Shown here in pieces: positions 1 through 12,902 of a DNA stretch of 64,000 nucleotides. This stretch comes from Xiphias gladius. Lineage: Eukaryota > Chordata > Actinopteri > Istiophoriformes > Xiphiidae. Every line of letters starts with the position of its first letter. The first letter of the stretch is position 1. The translations under genes and the position numbers were made by a program. The stretch spans positions 18,218,448 to 18,282,447 of the forward strand of contig NC_053403.1 of NCBI RefSeq assembly GCF_016859285.1, written 5' to 3'. Below the pieces are notes generated by a model, which saw nothing but the letters and a program-made list of their open reading frames with translations, was not told where the DNA came from and made no database searches.

Positions 1-76
1 AATGGTATCAATCTTCTCAACTAAGCAAATATGTGCATTTCCCAAAATGTCACCATTGTTTGTTTAAAACTGATAC

Positions 77-956
77 CTTCTTTGGGCAGTATTCCCACCA
101 CTGGACTCTTATCCACCCAGGTGTACAGATCTCTGCTAACATACTCATCCAGTTCTATGATATTATCAATGAAAAGCTGCGTCATCCCGTGGTCACTGGT
201 CACTATCAGGTTGACTTTCTCATACAGCCCAGCCTTCTTTAGCTCATTAATGAGGAAGCCAAGCTTCTCATCAATTCCGGCGATGACCACATCCATGAGG
301 GAACTCTGAGGTCCTAGGTTGTGCCCGCTCTCATCAGGCTCCTCCCAGTACAGAACTCCAAAATCCACCGCTTCCTCTCTAGGTGCGGAGAACCACTCAA
401 TAATCCGCTCCACTCTGGCTTCAAAGGAGACTGAGGCATTATACCGGAGGAACTGAGTGGGGAACATGCCATGGATCTTCACATCAGACCCAGGCCACAT
501 TGCCGCCCCGCTCCGCCCTCCAGCTTTCTGGATGGTCACCCAGAGAGGCACTGCCTCCTCCCACCACCGTGAATCATAAATACTGTCCGTCTCCATGGAG
601 AAGGACCGGTTCAGAGCAGGGTCGTACATCTCGTTGGCCACTATGCCGTGTGTCTCAGCATACAGACCTGTCACTAAGCTGTAGTGGTTGGGGAAGGTTT
701 TGGTGATGTAAGTGTTCTCCACCTGCTCCACTGTCACCCCCTCATCCATGAGGCTTTGGAAGTTAGGTGTAGGGACTCGGTCAACATAGTCCCAGCGGAA
801 GCCGTCGAAGGACAGGAGCAGCAGCTTGGGCCGGTCCGTCACAGTGTGGCCTCTGCTACCATGCTGGTTCAAGTGATGGAGGGTGACCAGCGGTAGCAGC
901 AGGGCCCACAGGCAGACCAGAGGACTGCAGCCTCCTCGCAGCAAGCAGCCCAGCAT
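77..956 (-). CDS. enpp5: enpp5, first coding exon (gene continues left of window)
   Basis: Encodes the first 293 residues of an ectonucleotide pyrophosphatase/phosphodiesterase, a membrane-anchored enzyme with its catalytic domain outside the cell. Seen: a hydrophobic N-terminus (residues 13-26); SFDGFRWDY with metal ligand Asp51; the nucleophile motif TKTFPNH with Thr87; DESGH (Asp208, His212); and SDHGM (Asp255, His256). All expected metal-site residues in this part are intact. The segments VPTPNF, GAAMWPGSDVKIH and RIIEWF resemble ENPP5 more than ENPP4. The exon stops after the first base of a Gly codon at 77, followed by donor GTATCAG; ENPP4/5 genes also have a large first coding exon. 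The start ATG is at 954-956, and a TTTTAAG acceptor at 980-981 implies a spliced 5' UTR. The C-terminal catalytic part and membrane anchor lie outside the window. ENPP5 substrates are poorly defined. Family assignment is firm; paralogue choice is good. Confidence 0.93.
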
Positions 957-1000
957 AGTACAGTGTGTGATGACAGAACCTTAAAAAAAAAAAAAAAAAA

Positions 1001-1007
1001 CACAAAC

Positions 1008-1058
<51 letters not shown>
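1001..1058. repeat. (CA)n microsatellite next to an A-run (983-1000)
   Basis: On the enpp5 sense strand this reads as a TG tract followed by about 18 T and then AAG, the acceptor of the coding exon. It therefore serves as the polypyrimidine region of that splice site. Confidence 0.95.
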
Positions 1059-1059
<1 letters not shown>

Positions 1060-1252
1060 GTAAATAACCTCTTATCTGGAAACATGAACAATATAACCAA
1101 AGGTATACAGACAACCCTGCCCACAAACTTTTGTGTACTTTTGTTCTGGGAATATTTTTGTGGTTTGTCTAAGCCTAGAAACTCCAGTGAAGGGAAATCA
1201 TAATGCTACAGCATACAGTGAAAATTTAGATAAGATAAGAGTGTGCATCTAT

Positions 1253-1771
1253 AGGGCTGCAACTAATGATCATTTTCATTCTAGATTAATCTGCTGAAAT
1301 ATGTTCTTGATTGATCTTTTCTCTTTAAAATGTCAGGGGAAAAAAAGCAAAAAAATTAAATGTTCAATAATCACATCTGGGTGTCATGTCAACATTTACC
1401 ATTTCTGTTGATTAGTAATGAGGTGCTAAATCGATGAGTAGGGATATAAAGAATTAATTGACAACTATTTTGATAAACCATTAATCATTTAAGTCATCTA
1501 CCAGGCAACACATTTGCTGATTGCAGCTTCTCAGATATACTGCATTTTCTGTTTTATAACATCATGAACTATCTTTTGGTTTTGGACTGCTGTTGCCACT
1601 GCTGTTGTCCCAGTGGGTTCTGGCAACTTGTGATGGGTATTCTTCATTAATCTCTGACATTTTATAGGCTGAGTTATTAATTGATTAATCAGAAAACTAT
1701 CCAGCAGATTAATAATGAATATAATATATATATAATATATATATAATATAATATATCATCATTTGCAGCCC
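1253..1771. mobile_element. MITE with AGGGCTGCAA termini, hAT-like
   Basis: The left end reads AGGGCTGCAACTAATGAT and the right end ATCATCATTTGCAGCCCC, so the termini are imperfect inverted repeats. The interior matches, from memory, a very common percomorph repeat of the GGGCTGCAAC type. An AT-rich microsatellite (about 1724-1756) has grown inside the right arm. There is no coding capacity. Assignment to hAT is inferred from termini and family resemblance. Confidence 0.7.
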
Positions 1772-2312
1772 CAGTGTGGACATGATGACGAAGCAAATAA
1801 GAATGGAGTTCAGAAAATTCACTGTAATATCAATTAAGTCCAGCTTCAAGGCTCAGTCATAATGCTAAGATACCCCAAATGGCAGGCAATAACCAGTCTT
1901 ATACCAGGATTCTGATATTAGTTTGATACATCCAACTCTACATTCCATACAGTCAAGATTGGAGCTAACTATACCCTAAACAGACCGATTTGGCACATAA
2001 ACATATAAGCACTGAAGACATCACAGGTCAGGAGAGCAATGATGTCACTGGAAATTTGGCAGAATGATGATATTGCGACTGCAGTGCATCTTAAAGTGCG
2101 ACTTAGCAACAAATAAAATGATGGCAGCCTTTCCATTCACAGTCAGTCACATTTAAGAGGAAACAGGCTTTTGTGCATGCCGTGCTAACGGCTAAAACAC
2201 GCAGCTCTGCCTGCAACAGTAAGACAAACCCCACACAGTGTTGAAGCGACATTAAGGCAGAAACGAATGCGCAAATTCCAAACGCGAAATGTTGCGCTGG
2301 CAACAAGCTTAC

Positions 2313-2560
2313 CTTCTTATCAGATCCTGTCCTGGTTCGCCTTGAGCTGCACACCGAGACACACAGCCGGACACGTTTATGCCCGATGGAGGTCCGGCCT
2401 GTTAACCTCCCGTGTTTTTCCCCTTTCTGTCGCTTTTATTTACAGATATTAAAGCAAGTCAGACCATTTGAAGGCAATACGCTGTCCGGTCTGTCCTGCC
2501 AGTGCATGCTTCGCCTCATGCGGAGCAGCATCCTCGAAATTCTCTGCTGCGATCGACAAG
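2313..2560 (-). other. enpp5: Probable noncoding first exon and promoter area of enpp5
   Basis: The enpp5 coding exon begins with an acceptor (exon base 979), so an upstream 5' UTR exon is needed. The best donor on the minus strand is GAAG|GTAAGC, with the last exon base at 2313. It lies in a locally CpG-richer stretch (about 2160-2640), unlike the AT-rich flanks. The donor is seen; the exon's 5' end and transcription start are inferred, so the right boundary is approximate. The resulting 1.33 kb intron carries the CA microsatellite at 1001-1058 and the inverted-repeat element at 1253-1771. Confidence 0.45.
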
Positions 2561-2639
2561 TGCCCAGGTCCCAATGACGTAATGTAGGGTGAGGAAGCGG
2601 GGGGGCTCAGTATCACGAATAGGCTTCTTGGGTTCAGTC

Positions 2640-5600
2640 AAGCTGCAATCGTTCTTGAATGAACAAAAGTAAATAAATAAAGAAATCAAACCTTCATTTC
2701 CCCTGATGAAATGTTATGTGAGCGTGTTACCTTTACAGATGTGAACGCAGAAGACGTTTTCACTCAAAATGATACTCCGTACTAAAAATAGTGCAGTTCA
2801 AAGACACCACTGTCCTAATTCCGTCAGCATTTTTTTTCTCTTACACGTGTGATATTGCTGAACGTGCAATGCAATAGCCCTGCAACAATAATGACAAAAA
2901 CTGTCCACAAGGTGTCAGTCAAGTCCGGTCTGCACGTATTCATACCGATGGCTTTCTTCACATTCTGTTGTAAAGAAAGATGGGCGCCACATGGTCAGAG
3001 TGACCCACTGACTAGCGCGTCCATCCCTGTAGAGAAAGTCAGTTTACTGAAGCTTATTGCATCAATGTTATTATTTTAATTCTGTCCATTAGAGCATGTT
3101 CATTTGCTATTAATTCAATGCCCCGCCACTTTTCTGTAAGCTAAATTATTTTTATGACCTTGATTTATGACAATGATGAAAAGCGCCACAAATGCTTATA
3201 GATGGACATTGAGGTGAGATTGCTTTGTCAGCTTTTTCCAATTTTTAAACCAGCATACGAGAGAAGTCCTTAAAGTGCTTAGAAAAAATGGAAACATGAA
3301 CATCTATTCCACTACACCTTGGCACTCGACCTGCTGATGAAGATCATGTGGTTTGACTGAAAACTTCAGAACAGAACATACAAAAACCTTGAGGGGAGAT
3401 TGTTAAATCAGCTGCTGTCTACAAGGACAAGAATTACCTCAAAAATCATTTTTGTTTAGTGTGAAGTAAAGTTGTATTTACAAAGTAGCTCTTCATGTGC
3501 TGCTTATTTAACACAGTGGAATTAAACGGGATTAACAGTCCTTTATAGTATTATTATTAGCCTTGAACACAAGAACACAACAAAATAACAATCTTGAAAT
3601 CTATTTGAACCGCAGCAGCTTTTCAGATGGCAAACAAAAGAACGTTGCAGTTTAATAAACAAGTAATAAAGACACAAATGGGCTGGCAAAACTGATTAAA
3701 AGAAACCAAACCTCCTGAAACTTAGGGCCCCAGAGCAATGATTTGACTCATTATTTCAATGGAAGAAATTTATAGCCAGCCATAATTTGAATTTTCCAGG
3801 CATTTGGCCAATTAGAAGTGAACTTTAAGTACTTTATGATAGGAAATGTTTTTTGGTTTAATAGCATGAATTGTTTGGAACACTACATGTATTATATCCA
3901 CCAGATCTGATAGATGCATGATACATACACCTACAAACGTCTCCCTTATTCATATTTTTTCCCAATTCAGACATTGCTCAGAAAAAACTGAGATGCAGAC
4001 CTATTGAGACATAAGCAGTTTAGGTTCACTGACATTACAAAAAATTAGTCTGAACAACTCCCATGCATATGTTGTGTTTATTCTCACCAAGGTTTCTGGT
4101 TATGGCTTAAACGGGGCAGTATGTTTGGTTGGTCTCTTTAAAGAATGTAGTTTTATTAGTCAAGTGACGTCTCACTTTTACATCACATGTCATCATACAT
4201 GTTGAAATCACACATGGTCATTTTTAGCCATGCTAGCAGCTAGCATGTCCACCACTTTGATACAGATTGAAATATCACAACAAATATTGGATGGATTGCT
4301 ATGATGTTTTAATGCAGATGTTCATGGTCCCCAGTGGATGAATCCTACTGACTTCGGGGATCCCCCGACACTTTGTCTAGCACCACCATCAGGGGGATGT
4401 TGGGGTTTTGGGTGAAATGTCTGGCAAACTATAGGATGGATTGCCACAAAATTTAGACATTCATATTCCTCTCAAATTAATGGTGATATATGAACTTGTC
4501 ATCTGGTGTCACCATCAGGTGAAAATTTTGTCCAGTACTTTGGTTTATGACCAGATTCCTTCAAAGTAACAACATTCCAAGTGGGGAATAATTTGATTTA
4601 TTACATCAAGCAGACAACAGCACTGCACATCTATCAGCAAATACTCCAAGGATGTAGGAGAACATTGGTTGAATAAAAGGAAAAGAGAAGTACATTTTGT
4701 CATTAGAACCGCACCTTATCGACTCAGAAGAGCAATTTGGTCACTTTTTCTGTCAAAATAAATAGTGTACCCTCTCTCTTTCTTTTTAAGTTCAATAGAA
4801 ATGTCTTAGGTGTACAGGTTTAAAGACTCAACATGGAAAATCAAAAAGATAATACACCACAAAAGGAAAGCATCCACAAAGAAAGACAACTAAATAGCTT
4901 ATGCAATACAGTATGTGACAAAAAGCTACAAACAAGAAAAATGTGTAAACAGAACTGTGATGGTGCACCCATCATCATTTTTTATACACAATAAATGTGG
5001 TTAAAAAGTTAAAAAAATAATTTTGGTAGGGAATATATCTTTTCATTGCGTATTCCTTTTGTGCCTTTCCTTTATGTATATATGTGTTGTACTTGTTCCT
5101 CATTGTGTTTCTGCCTTCCATTTAGCTGACAGTGTGAATCTACATTATGTTGGAACAGTGGAGCAGTCATTAAGCTACCTGCTCCTGTGTGTTCTGGGTT
5201 GACTTCTGAAACAGCTGTGTATTCACAGCCATGTAGACATGAAAGGTTTTTTGTTTGTTTGGGCAGGAAAGCTCTGTCTTTTGTGAGATTTGTGAGAGAT
5301 TTGCTCTCCCTCTCTCTCTTTCTCTGTCTATTGTAAGGATGCACAAGAATGTTGCAGTTGCTTTTGTTTATTGTAGAATGCATTTTCTGGTTATTGTATG
5401 TTCAAAATGTTTTGATATTTGCTGTAATGTATGCACTTAAACATTGTGGAATATGGTGAAAGCCATTGTTGTGTAGAAGACGTTCTGGAAGTTGCATTGT
5501 TGCAAAGCGTGTATTACTACACTAGTGGAAGCACTGGATGTTATTATAAACGGAGCAACTGAGTATGTTGTAGCAGCACTTATCTATGATATCACAAGAA

Positions 5601-7000
5601 GTTTCCCCAATTCTGATGATGATTCAGTTCTGAAGTTTTAGAGTAAAATGCCTTTAATGAGGAGAAACAAAATAGACCATTAAATATTTAAAAACTCTAT
5701 AGAAAGTTGTGTTCTCCACAATTGGTTCTGGCACAAATTCATGGATTGAGAGGGTAGCCAGTCTTTAACATGAATATTCCAGCAATACAATAATTTGAAG
5801 AATTGTTTAAAACAATCCCATGACCTTCCTCCCTCCTGATTTAAACTACAGCAAATGAGAATGACAAAACACATCTATTCTACACATCCTACCCTTTCTT
5901 GGCTTAATAAACCTTTTGACAGTGGTTCTCTCTGTTTTATTTGAAGCAGTAAATGTTATATGTTGTTATATATATACAAAGCAGTGATGTACACAGACTT
6001 TGTGTGGTGCAGGGGATGAAATAAAAAAAATGGGCTCTTGTGAATGGGGTAAAGGGGTATTAAGATGAGTATATCCCTAAATTGAAGAACTTTTTGCGAC
6101 TGGTGCCAATCTGAGTTGTCCTTGGGCCAGTTGCAAGGGCCATTTGGCAGGACGCCTTGGCCAACCAGAGGGCACCTAGGCTTATTAGATAGGAACTTGC
6201 TTCCCCTTTGGCTGACCACACTTTGGGACAATTTGGCTGTGTAAAGTGGTACTAGGGCTAACCAGAAGGTCCAGTGGGTTGTAACCTTTGGGGAATTCTC
6301 AAGCATGTAAGCATCCCATGAGGACACAGACATAACCTCCTTAAAAAAGAATGCACGCATCCTATATACACTACTGGATCAGTATCTGTGCCAGTACTTA
6401 CCAATATTTAGTGACGTGAGCATTTAACATCATGTAACCTACCTAGTTAAATGTAGTTTCTTTTTCAATATCATTATAAAATAAAGTTTTTCCTCCTATG
6501 TGTTACATTCCTTCATTCAATCACTGCAGGCTGCACTCAGTTTTTAGTATGTCAGCGTCCCTCATGGCCTCATGTTATCTTACATAAAAATGATTCCAGT
6601 GAGATATACAGATTTTAAATGTGATAAAAAGAGAGAAATGTTATAAATGATAAATGGCAACGGTATCAGCCTAATGGTAAATGGCAAATACATCTGTCTG
6701 ACACTATTTTACACATACATAAAAATGTGCAAAATCATTAAAGAAATAACCCACAGAGTATCCAGTAGGCACTAACTGGTCTAATTTTGTCTACAATAGT
6801 GAATTGTATCCATTGCATTGTTTTACTTAATAATAACGTGTTCCTAAAGGGACTAGTGGCTTTGCTGTGATATGTTATTTGCTGTGCAAAACTGTGGTGT
6901 ATGATTACTCTAGTTCTTTATAACCCGGAAACCCTACAAGACACAGCGCTTTTCTGGAGCTCGCCATTGTGTCTTTGTGCCCATTTTTCTGGCCCTTTGT
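2640..7000. other. Intergenic region enpp5-hmgn3, no gene seen
   Basis: AT-rich sequence with no exon-like frames bounded by splice signals. The longest open frame (5956-6360, minus) has low-complexity ends and no recognisable motif. The only structure I recognise is the old repeat at 4240-4565. A lineage-specific noncoding RNA cannot be excluded. Confidence 0.6.
4240..4565. repeat. Old interspersed repeat built of two related units
   Basis: GGATGGATTGC occurs twice (about 4290 and 4436). Each copy is followed by a related text with a CATTCAT/GTTCATGGTC-like and a CACCATCAGG segment (near 4384 and 4510), so the region is a diverged tandem pair of about 130-150 bp units. I recall this text as a frequent percomorph interspersed repeat, but cannot assign a class. 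Confidence 0.55.
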
Positions 7001-7076
7001 GTTTTATTTACAACATTCGCTCTCTCGCTCTCTCATCCTACATTACCCAGATCCACCGAGAGTCGGCCCCGCTTTC

Positions 7077-7317
7077 ATTGGCCTGTCTCCACTTTCCCTC
7101 TCAGCCATAACTGTCTGGTGGGATCTGCGCACAAAGAGCGCGGAGCCAATCACAGGGAGCCTCTGATAAATCTCGACCAATGTCCGCGAACCTCATATTT
7201 ACATAGAGACGGGATGAGCCAATCGGGAGTCAGCACAGGAGAGGATTTTGACCTCTCTACCCAATGGCTGTGGGAGGTATAGAGTTTTGGGGAGTGCATA
7301 TAATCAACATATAATCG
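7077..7317 (+). promoter_or_regulatory. hmgn3: hmgn3 promoter with five CCAAT boxes and TATA-like motifs
   Basis: ATTGG (inverted CCAAT) lies at 7077-7081, and direct CCAAT at 7146-7150, 7177-7181, 7219-7223 and 7261-7265. CATATAATC (7297-7305) and a second ATATAATC just after it are TATA-like and sit about 120-135 bp before the start codon. Clustered CCAAT boxes are the usual binding sites of NF-Y and are typical of histone and cell-cycle promoters. The transcription start is inferred to lie near 7325-7350. Confidence 0.65.
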
Positions 7318-7431
7318 AAGGTGCTTAGATATTGATCCTGTATTTCGAGGTAGTTCAAATTCACCACTCTTGGACCTTCGGGTTTGACTTTATTTTTTTC
7401 CGCGCTTGGTGGAGAATAATTCACGCGTAAA

Positions 7432-8982
7432 ATGCCGAAGAGAAAGGTGAGTGTCGTTTGTGCCATCCAGCTCACTTCACTGTAGTTTTTCTGCTCTTGC
7501 ATTTGAGGAAAATAGCGGTGCGCGATTTTTTGGCGACGTCGAGGCAGGTGAGGTGATGCCAAAGTTTGAGGAAGCGTCTTTTAGTCCGCAACCTTTCAGG
7601 TGTATTAAACACGTCCTTGCTTGTACGGGAGATATTTCATCAACAACATTTTATCTTCTTACACTATAAATGTCAATGTGTTCATCTCAATGGCCGTTCT
7701 TGTGGTCGTTTTATTTGTCACTTCCCTGTCCACTGTGCGCACTGGTGAAAGTCAGACGGACCCGCCGGATGGATTGATGCGTAAATCCCGTGGGAGACGT
7801 GCGTGATTATGATTCTTCTGGGTGCGTTTCATGTATATATGAGACTTATAGGTTCCGATAATGTGTAATCTAACAGAAAAAAGGATCAACACCTCCCTGT
7901 CTCATTCTAATTCTCCAGTAGTGATGAATCACAGGCGCCAAACCGATTGAACAAACCCATATCCAGATGAAGAGAAAGGAATAAAGAAAGAGGGGATCAG
8001 AGACAATTGCCGCCGTGTTAAAAGAGGCCGTGACACTGTCTAAACAGCATTACACGACGAGCTTCAGTGCATTGTATCAGTGCATACATGGAAACGGGCT
8101 TTTTTACCATCTAAAAACTGCCATTGTCTACGCAGATTCGCCTTTGAGGATAGAGAATGGGGGGCCTCTAGGGGCGGAGGTCGCCCACATGCAAATGATG
8201 CGATTGCCAACCTGCAGGCTAAACCAACATTTTTTTTTTTTATGGCGGGGGTGGACTCCTGTGCACTGTCCTTACCTACCCGCAGCCTGAATATACCATG
8301 TTCATGAGTTGATCCTCTGAATGAAGCCTGAGAGCCCTCACTGTTTGTTACTAGTCAGTAACCGCGTCTAAAAGAATCCATGTTTATATTCCATTTTTCA
8401 TTGGAGGGCTCAGTTCCTGGCATGTAGGCAAGATGTCTATTAAAATGATAATCACAGAGTTTGTGCTATAATCATATATCATCATAATATGAAATTGCAA
8501 TTGGTATATAGGCGATTTCCAACATAGATAAGATTGTGATTTTATTCAAATTTTCCATTGTTAGCTATTTTAAGCATAGATACAAAATTAAAGGTCAATC
8601 CAGAAAATACAAAATTATTTTTGAATGAAGAAATTTAAGACCTTTAGGCTGAGAACTCTTAATATTGTACGCAATTGTATTAAAATACTTAATATATTAA
8701 CTAAAATATTCTAATAGGCTACCTGACAATGTATTGGTAAATCAGGATCGGGATGGTACTTAGAATGGAAAAAAACATATTATGTTGTCTGCTACTAATA
8801 TTATACAGGGGTTTTTTTTGTTTAATTTGCATAATTTTATTACATGCACAACTTTGTAACTAAGTTTTATTATATACAAAACAAGTGTTGCTGTAACCAT
8901 TGATTATTAACAAATAATTGAGATGTCAGAAAACATCAATTCCCTTTTTTTTGGACTAGCAGTCACATATATATATGTATGT

Positions 8983-9050
<68 letters not shown>

Positions 9051-11899
9051 AGAGAGAGCAAGAGAGAGATAGATAGATAGGTCAATTTTAGGTTGATAAC
9101 TGATTTTTTCAGCTAAAGTCACACATTTATTATATCATTATTATTAAGTGGGGTTTCTGGTGAAAAATAAGACATTTCTCTGAAAAATGAGAGACTCTAA
9201 TACCTCTTTTTTGTCTGTTTCTAAACTTTTGACTTCTTTCCAAAGCTATACTCCTTAATGATTTGCATTATTTGTCTTTGTCTAATCATCCTGGCTCACT
9301 ATATTTCTTCACAGATATGATAAGCTACACACGCACAACTGAACAGAATAAACCCTAATGAACCAAATTTAATTTTCATAATCACCAATTCTTAACTATT
9401 AGGGTAAGAAAGGTGTAATAGGGGTAATATTCATGCTCTGGGTGTCTGTATGGGTGGGGGACTTTCTTGTGTGTGTGCATCTGCACATTTTCACCCTGAT
9501 AGCAGTCTCTGTGTTTGTTGCTTTATTAACTGCAGTCTCCAGAAGGTCCTGAGGGCAAGGAGGCCTCCAAAGTCACAAAGCAAGAGGTAAATGTTTCGGA
9601 CATGTTTGTGTGCTTTGTGTGGGTGTGCATGTGTGTGTTTGTGTGCTGTGTTTTTTTGTACAGAAAGTGCGTGTAAGCGTGAGTAAGTGAGACATTAGAC
9701 ACATGACAGGTTAATGATTAGGACACATTTAACATCACCAAGCAGATCAGCTCAAGATCAGGTCGCAAAGGTACAACTGATATCTTTCTCTCTCTCTGTC
9801 ACTGTTTCTCTCTCCCTCTCTCTTGTTGATCATCCCTTGCTCCGGTAGCCCACCAGAAGGTCAGAAAGATTGTCAGCGGTAAGTTTTATTCTCCCCTCCC
9901 TGTCTTCACCTCTGTCACTGTCCTCTCCTTCCTCTCCCTGCCTCCCCCTCCTCCTTCCTCAACTTTGTGGGATAATCCAGTAAGTGTCATATTACCATAG
10001 CTCAGAGTAAAGTCCTCACCCAGTTTATGGATTTGATCAGTGCAATTTACAAATTCCATAAACACGCTTCCCTTTGCGTCTGGCTTGGTATGCATGTCTT
10101 TTCTCTGTTGTCTTTGTCCATTCTAAATGTGGTCTGTTACAACACCTTGTTGATATGTAGGGCTGCATGATTAAAAGGGTGCATATTGCAATTTAATATT
10201 CCAAAAGTTAATGAGTGTAGAATATTATTATAATTCAGTTCTCAGCTATACTTGAACATACTCAACAGTAACCAAAACTAATAATGGAAATCCTGGTAAA
10301 ACTAATGATTATGGATAGCAACCATGATTATATTTTCCAGCAAATGTATCATTAGGTCATTTTTATGTGATCATGCAGCTCTGCCGTACAGACCACACGT
10401 GTTTTTATATGTGTTGTACTTTGTATGTTTAACTCATCCGTTTTGAGTCTTTGCATGCGTTTGTACATTTGCATGAGTACTTTAAAGGAATAGTTTGACA
10501 TTTTGGGAAATATGCTAATTTTCTTGCAGAGAGTTAAATGAGAGGAGCAATAGTGTTGTCATGCCTTTACACACAAGATATGATGCCACCAGCTAGCTGG
10601 CAGTTAGCTTAGCTTGGCATAAAGACTGGAGATGGGGGAAATAGTTTGCCAGGCTCTGTCCAAAGGTTAAAAAAAAACCCCAAAAAAAACAGCACTTCTA
10701 AAGCTCACCTGTTACACACATTATCACTCACATTATATATACAGTTTGTTTAATCTGTACAAAAACCAAAGTGTAAAGGCAACAAATCGCCATTGGACTG
10801 TTTCTTGTCCAGGTGACCTGTGGGGACTCCATGAGGTCACTGAGCTATCTCCCATTGTTTCCAGTTTTGGGCTAAGTTGACTGTCTCTTGGCTGTAGCCC
10901 TATTTTTAACAGACAGACATGAGAGTGGCAAGAAGTAGAAAGAGAATAACTGTATTTTCCCAAAATTTCCACCTATGTCTTTAAACTTTTAATGTGACAC
11001 TTTTCAGGAGAGCTATGCAAAAATTCTATCAGTAAATTTTGCATGTTCCCTGATTTAATTTGACATAGCCTTTCAATGCCTTCAGCGGCAACTCATTTAA
11101 TAATATGCGACTTTTTTTTAGCAGTAAACCAGCGCTGACAATGTTGTTTATAGGCTGCTATCTGAAATGCATGACACAAAGTACATTCTTGTGTTTTTCA
11201 AAATTATGATAAGTTGTAGGTCATTTTCTACATGCAACTGTAAATGCTAAGCCCCAATCGCCCCAATGTAAGAAGAATTTATGTCTATCATTTATCTTCT
11301 CATGTGCAGAGTATCAGCTAAAGAAAAACAGATATTTTGAGCAAGAATCACATGTTTTAATTTTGTCACAGCAGTGTTACTGTAGCTCGTGGCTTCAGGG
11401 TAATGTGTTCCACATTCAGCATCCTGGAAAAAGCTCTGCAGCAAACCTTCTCACACTGACTGGGGTCAGTTCACTGGTGGTCTGGGGTCAGTTCACTTTT
11501 AGAACAGGCAGATATTTAAAATCGTCAATAGGAGTATTGTCAGATCCAATTGCTTAGGAAATGCAGTACAAGTACTTCATCATTATTAACATTTACAGTG
11601 GGATCCAGTGCAGACATTCCAGTTCTCTATGTGCTCTGTGTTAATCCTAATAAATTTTCTAAGCAGCTATTGTGTCTAATGAAATATTATTCTAAAACAC
11701 TACTGAAATTGCTCTGTAAATGTAGAGAGGAGGGGGGATTAAAGGCAAACTAATATTTCTCCAAATACTATGCATTCATTGATAATGTCAGCTTGCTCAG
11801 TCCTAACTAGCTTATGTGTAATCTGCAGAAACCTGCTCCACCAAAGCCTGAAGCCAAGCCCAAGAAGGCCATCGTCAAGGTAAAGCAATAACACAAACA

Positions 11900-11966
<67 letters not shown>

Positions 11967-12864
11967 GCGACCCCTACAATAATTTATTTATATCCCCATA
12001 AAATTGCAAGAATCTGAGGCAGACCTCTCACTGCTAGTTTATGTGCATAACCATGGCCCCTGGATGTGGAAAACACCCACAAGATTCCTCACATACAATC
12101 AAACTTTGCACCTACACCTACAGTATCCAGGGCTCATTATTTTCCCTCCAAATTATCTAGAAATGCACCTGTATTTAATTTAGATATTAAATTTTTGATT
12201 AAATGTTATAAAACATAATTTGCAGCATAACATTCTCTAGTGTCAACTTTTATTCATATGATTAGATTTATTTTTATTACTTTGAAAAACTGCTGAAGCA
12301 TAATCAACATTTTGTCTTCCCTTTCTATTATGAGGCAGCACTGTTAAGATGCAGCAGGAAACAGAAAAAAAACATTCTTATACGTAATACTTATAGCAAA
12401 TTCTGGGTATTTTTTGGTGAAAATTAGTAAAAATCCAGTTGAAGAGCCTCACACATACAAAAGATCATTTGGAGATTGTAGAGAAACACGTGCCCCATGT
12501 GATAACATCTGTCATCGTTTTATATGCATTTATATGACTTTATATGCAGTGTATGTTTTTCCATGCAGAAGGTCGCAGATGATAAGGGGGCGAAGGCAAA
12601 AAAAGGCGGCACTAAGGGAAAGAAAGAAGATGGCCCCGCCCTGAACGGAGAGACCAAGACCAATGAGGTACATGGAGGGAAAACTGAAATGATTAAAAAC
12701 ATCTCAAAGAAGAAAATGTACATTCAGTCAGTGAAAGACAAGAAAATAACAATATTTATTCCCATTTTGTAAATGTTTGTATAAACACAAACACATGTAT
12801 GCATGCACCACACCTATACTACTCAATAACCCACTGCATAACCACATCTGTTCCTTACTAATAA

Positions 12865-12902
<38 letters not shown>

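Noticed and set aside
4240..4565. Possible CRISPR-like or satellite array
   Set aside because: Only two diverged units of about 130-150 bp, typical of an interspersed eukaryotic repeat.
5956..6360. 134-codon minus-strand frame between enpp5 and hmgn3
   Set aside because: No domain, no splice context, and a low-complexity start and end; compatible with chance in intergenic DNA.
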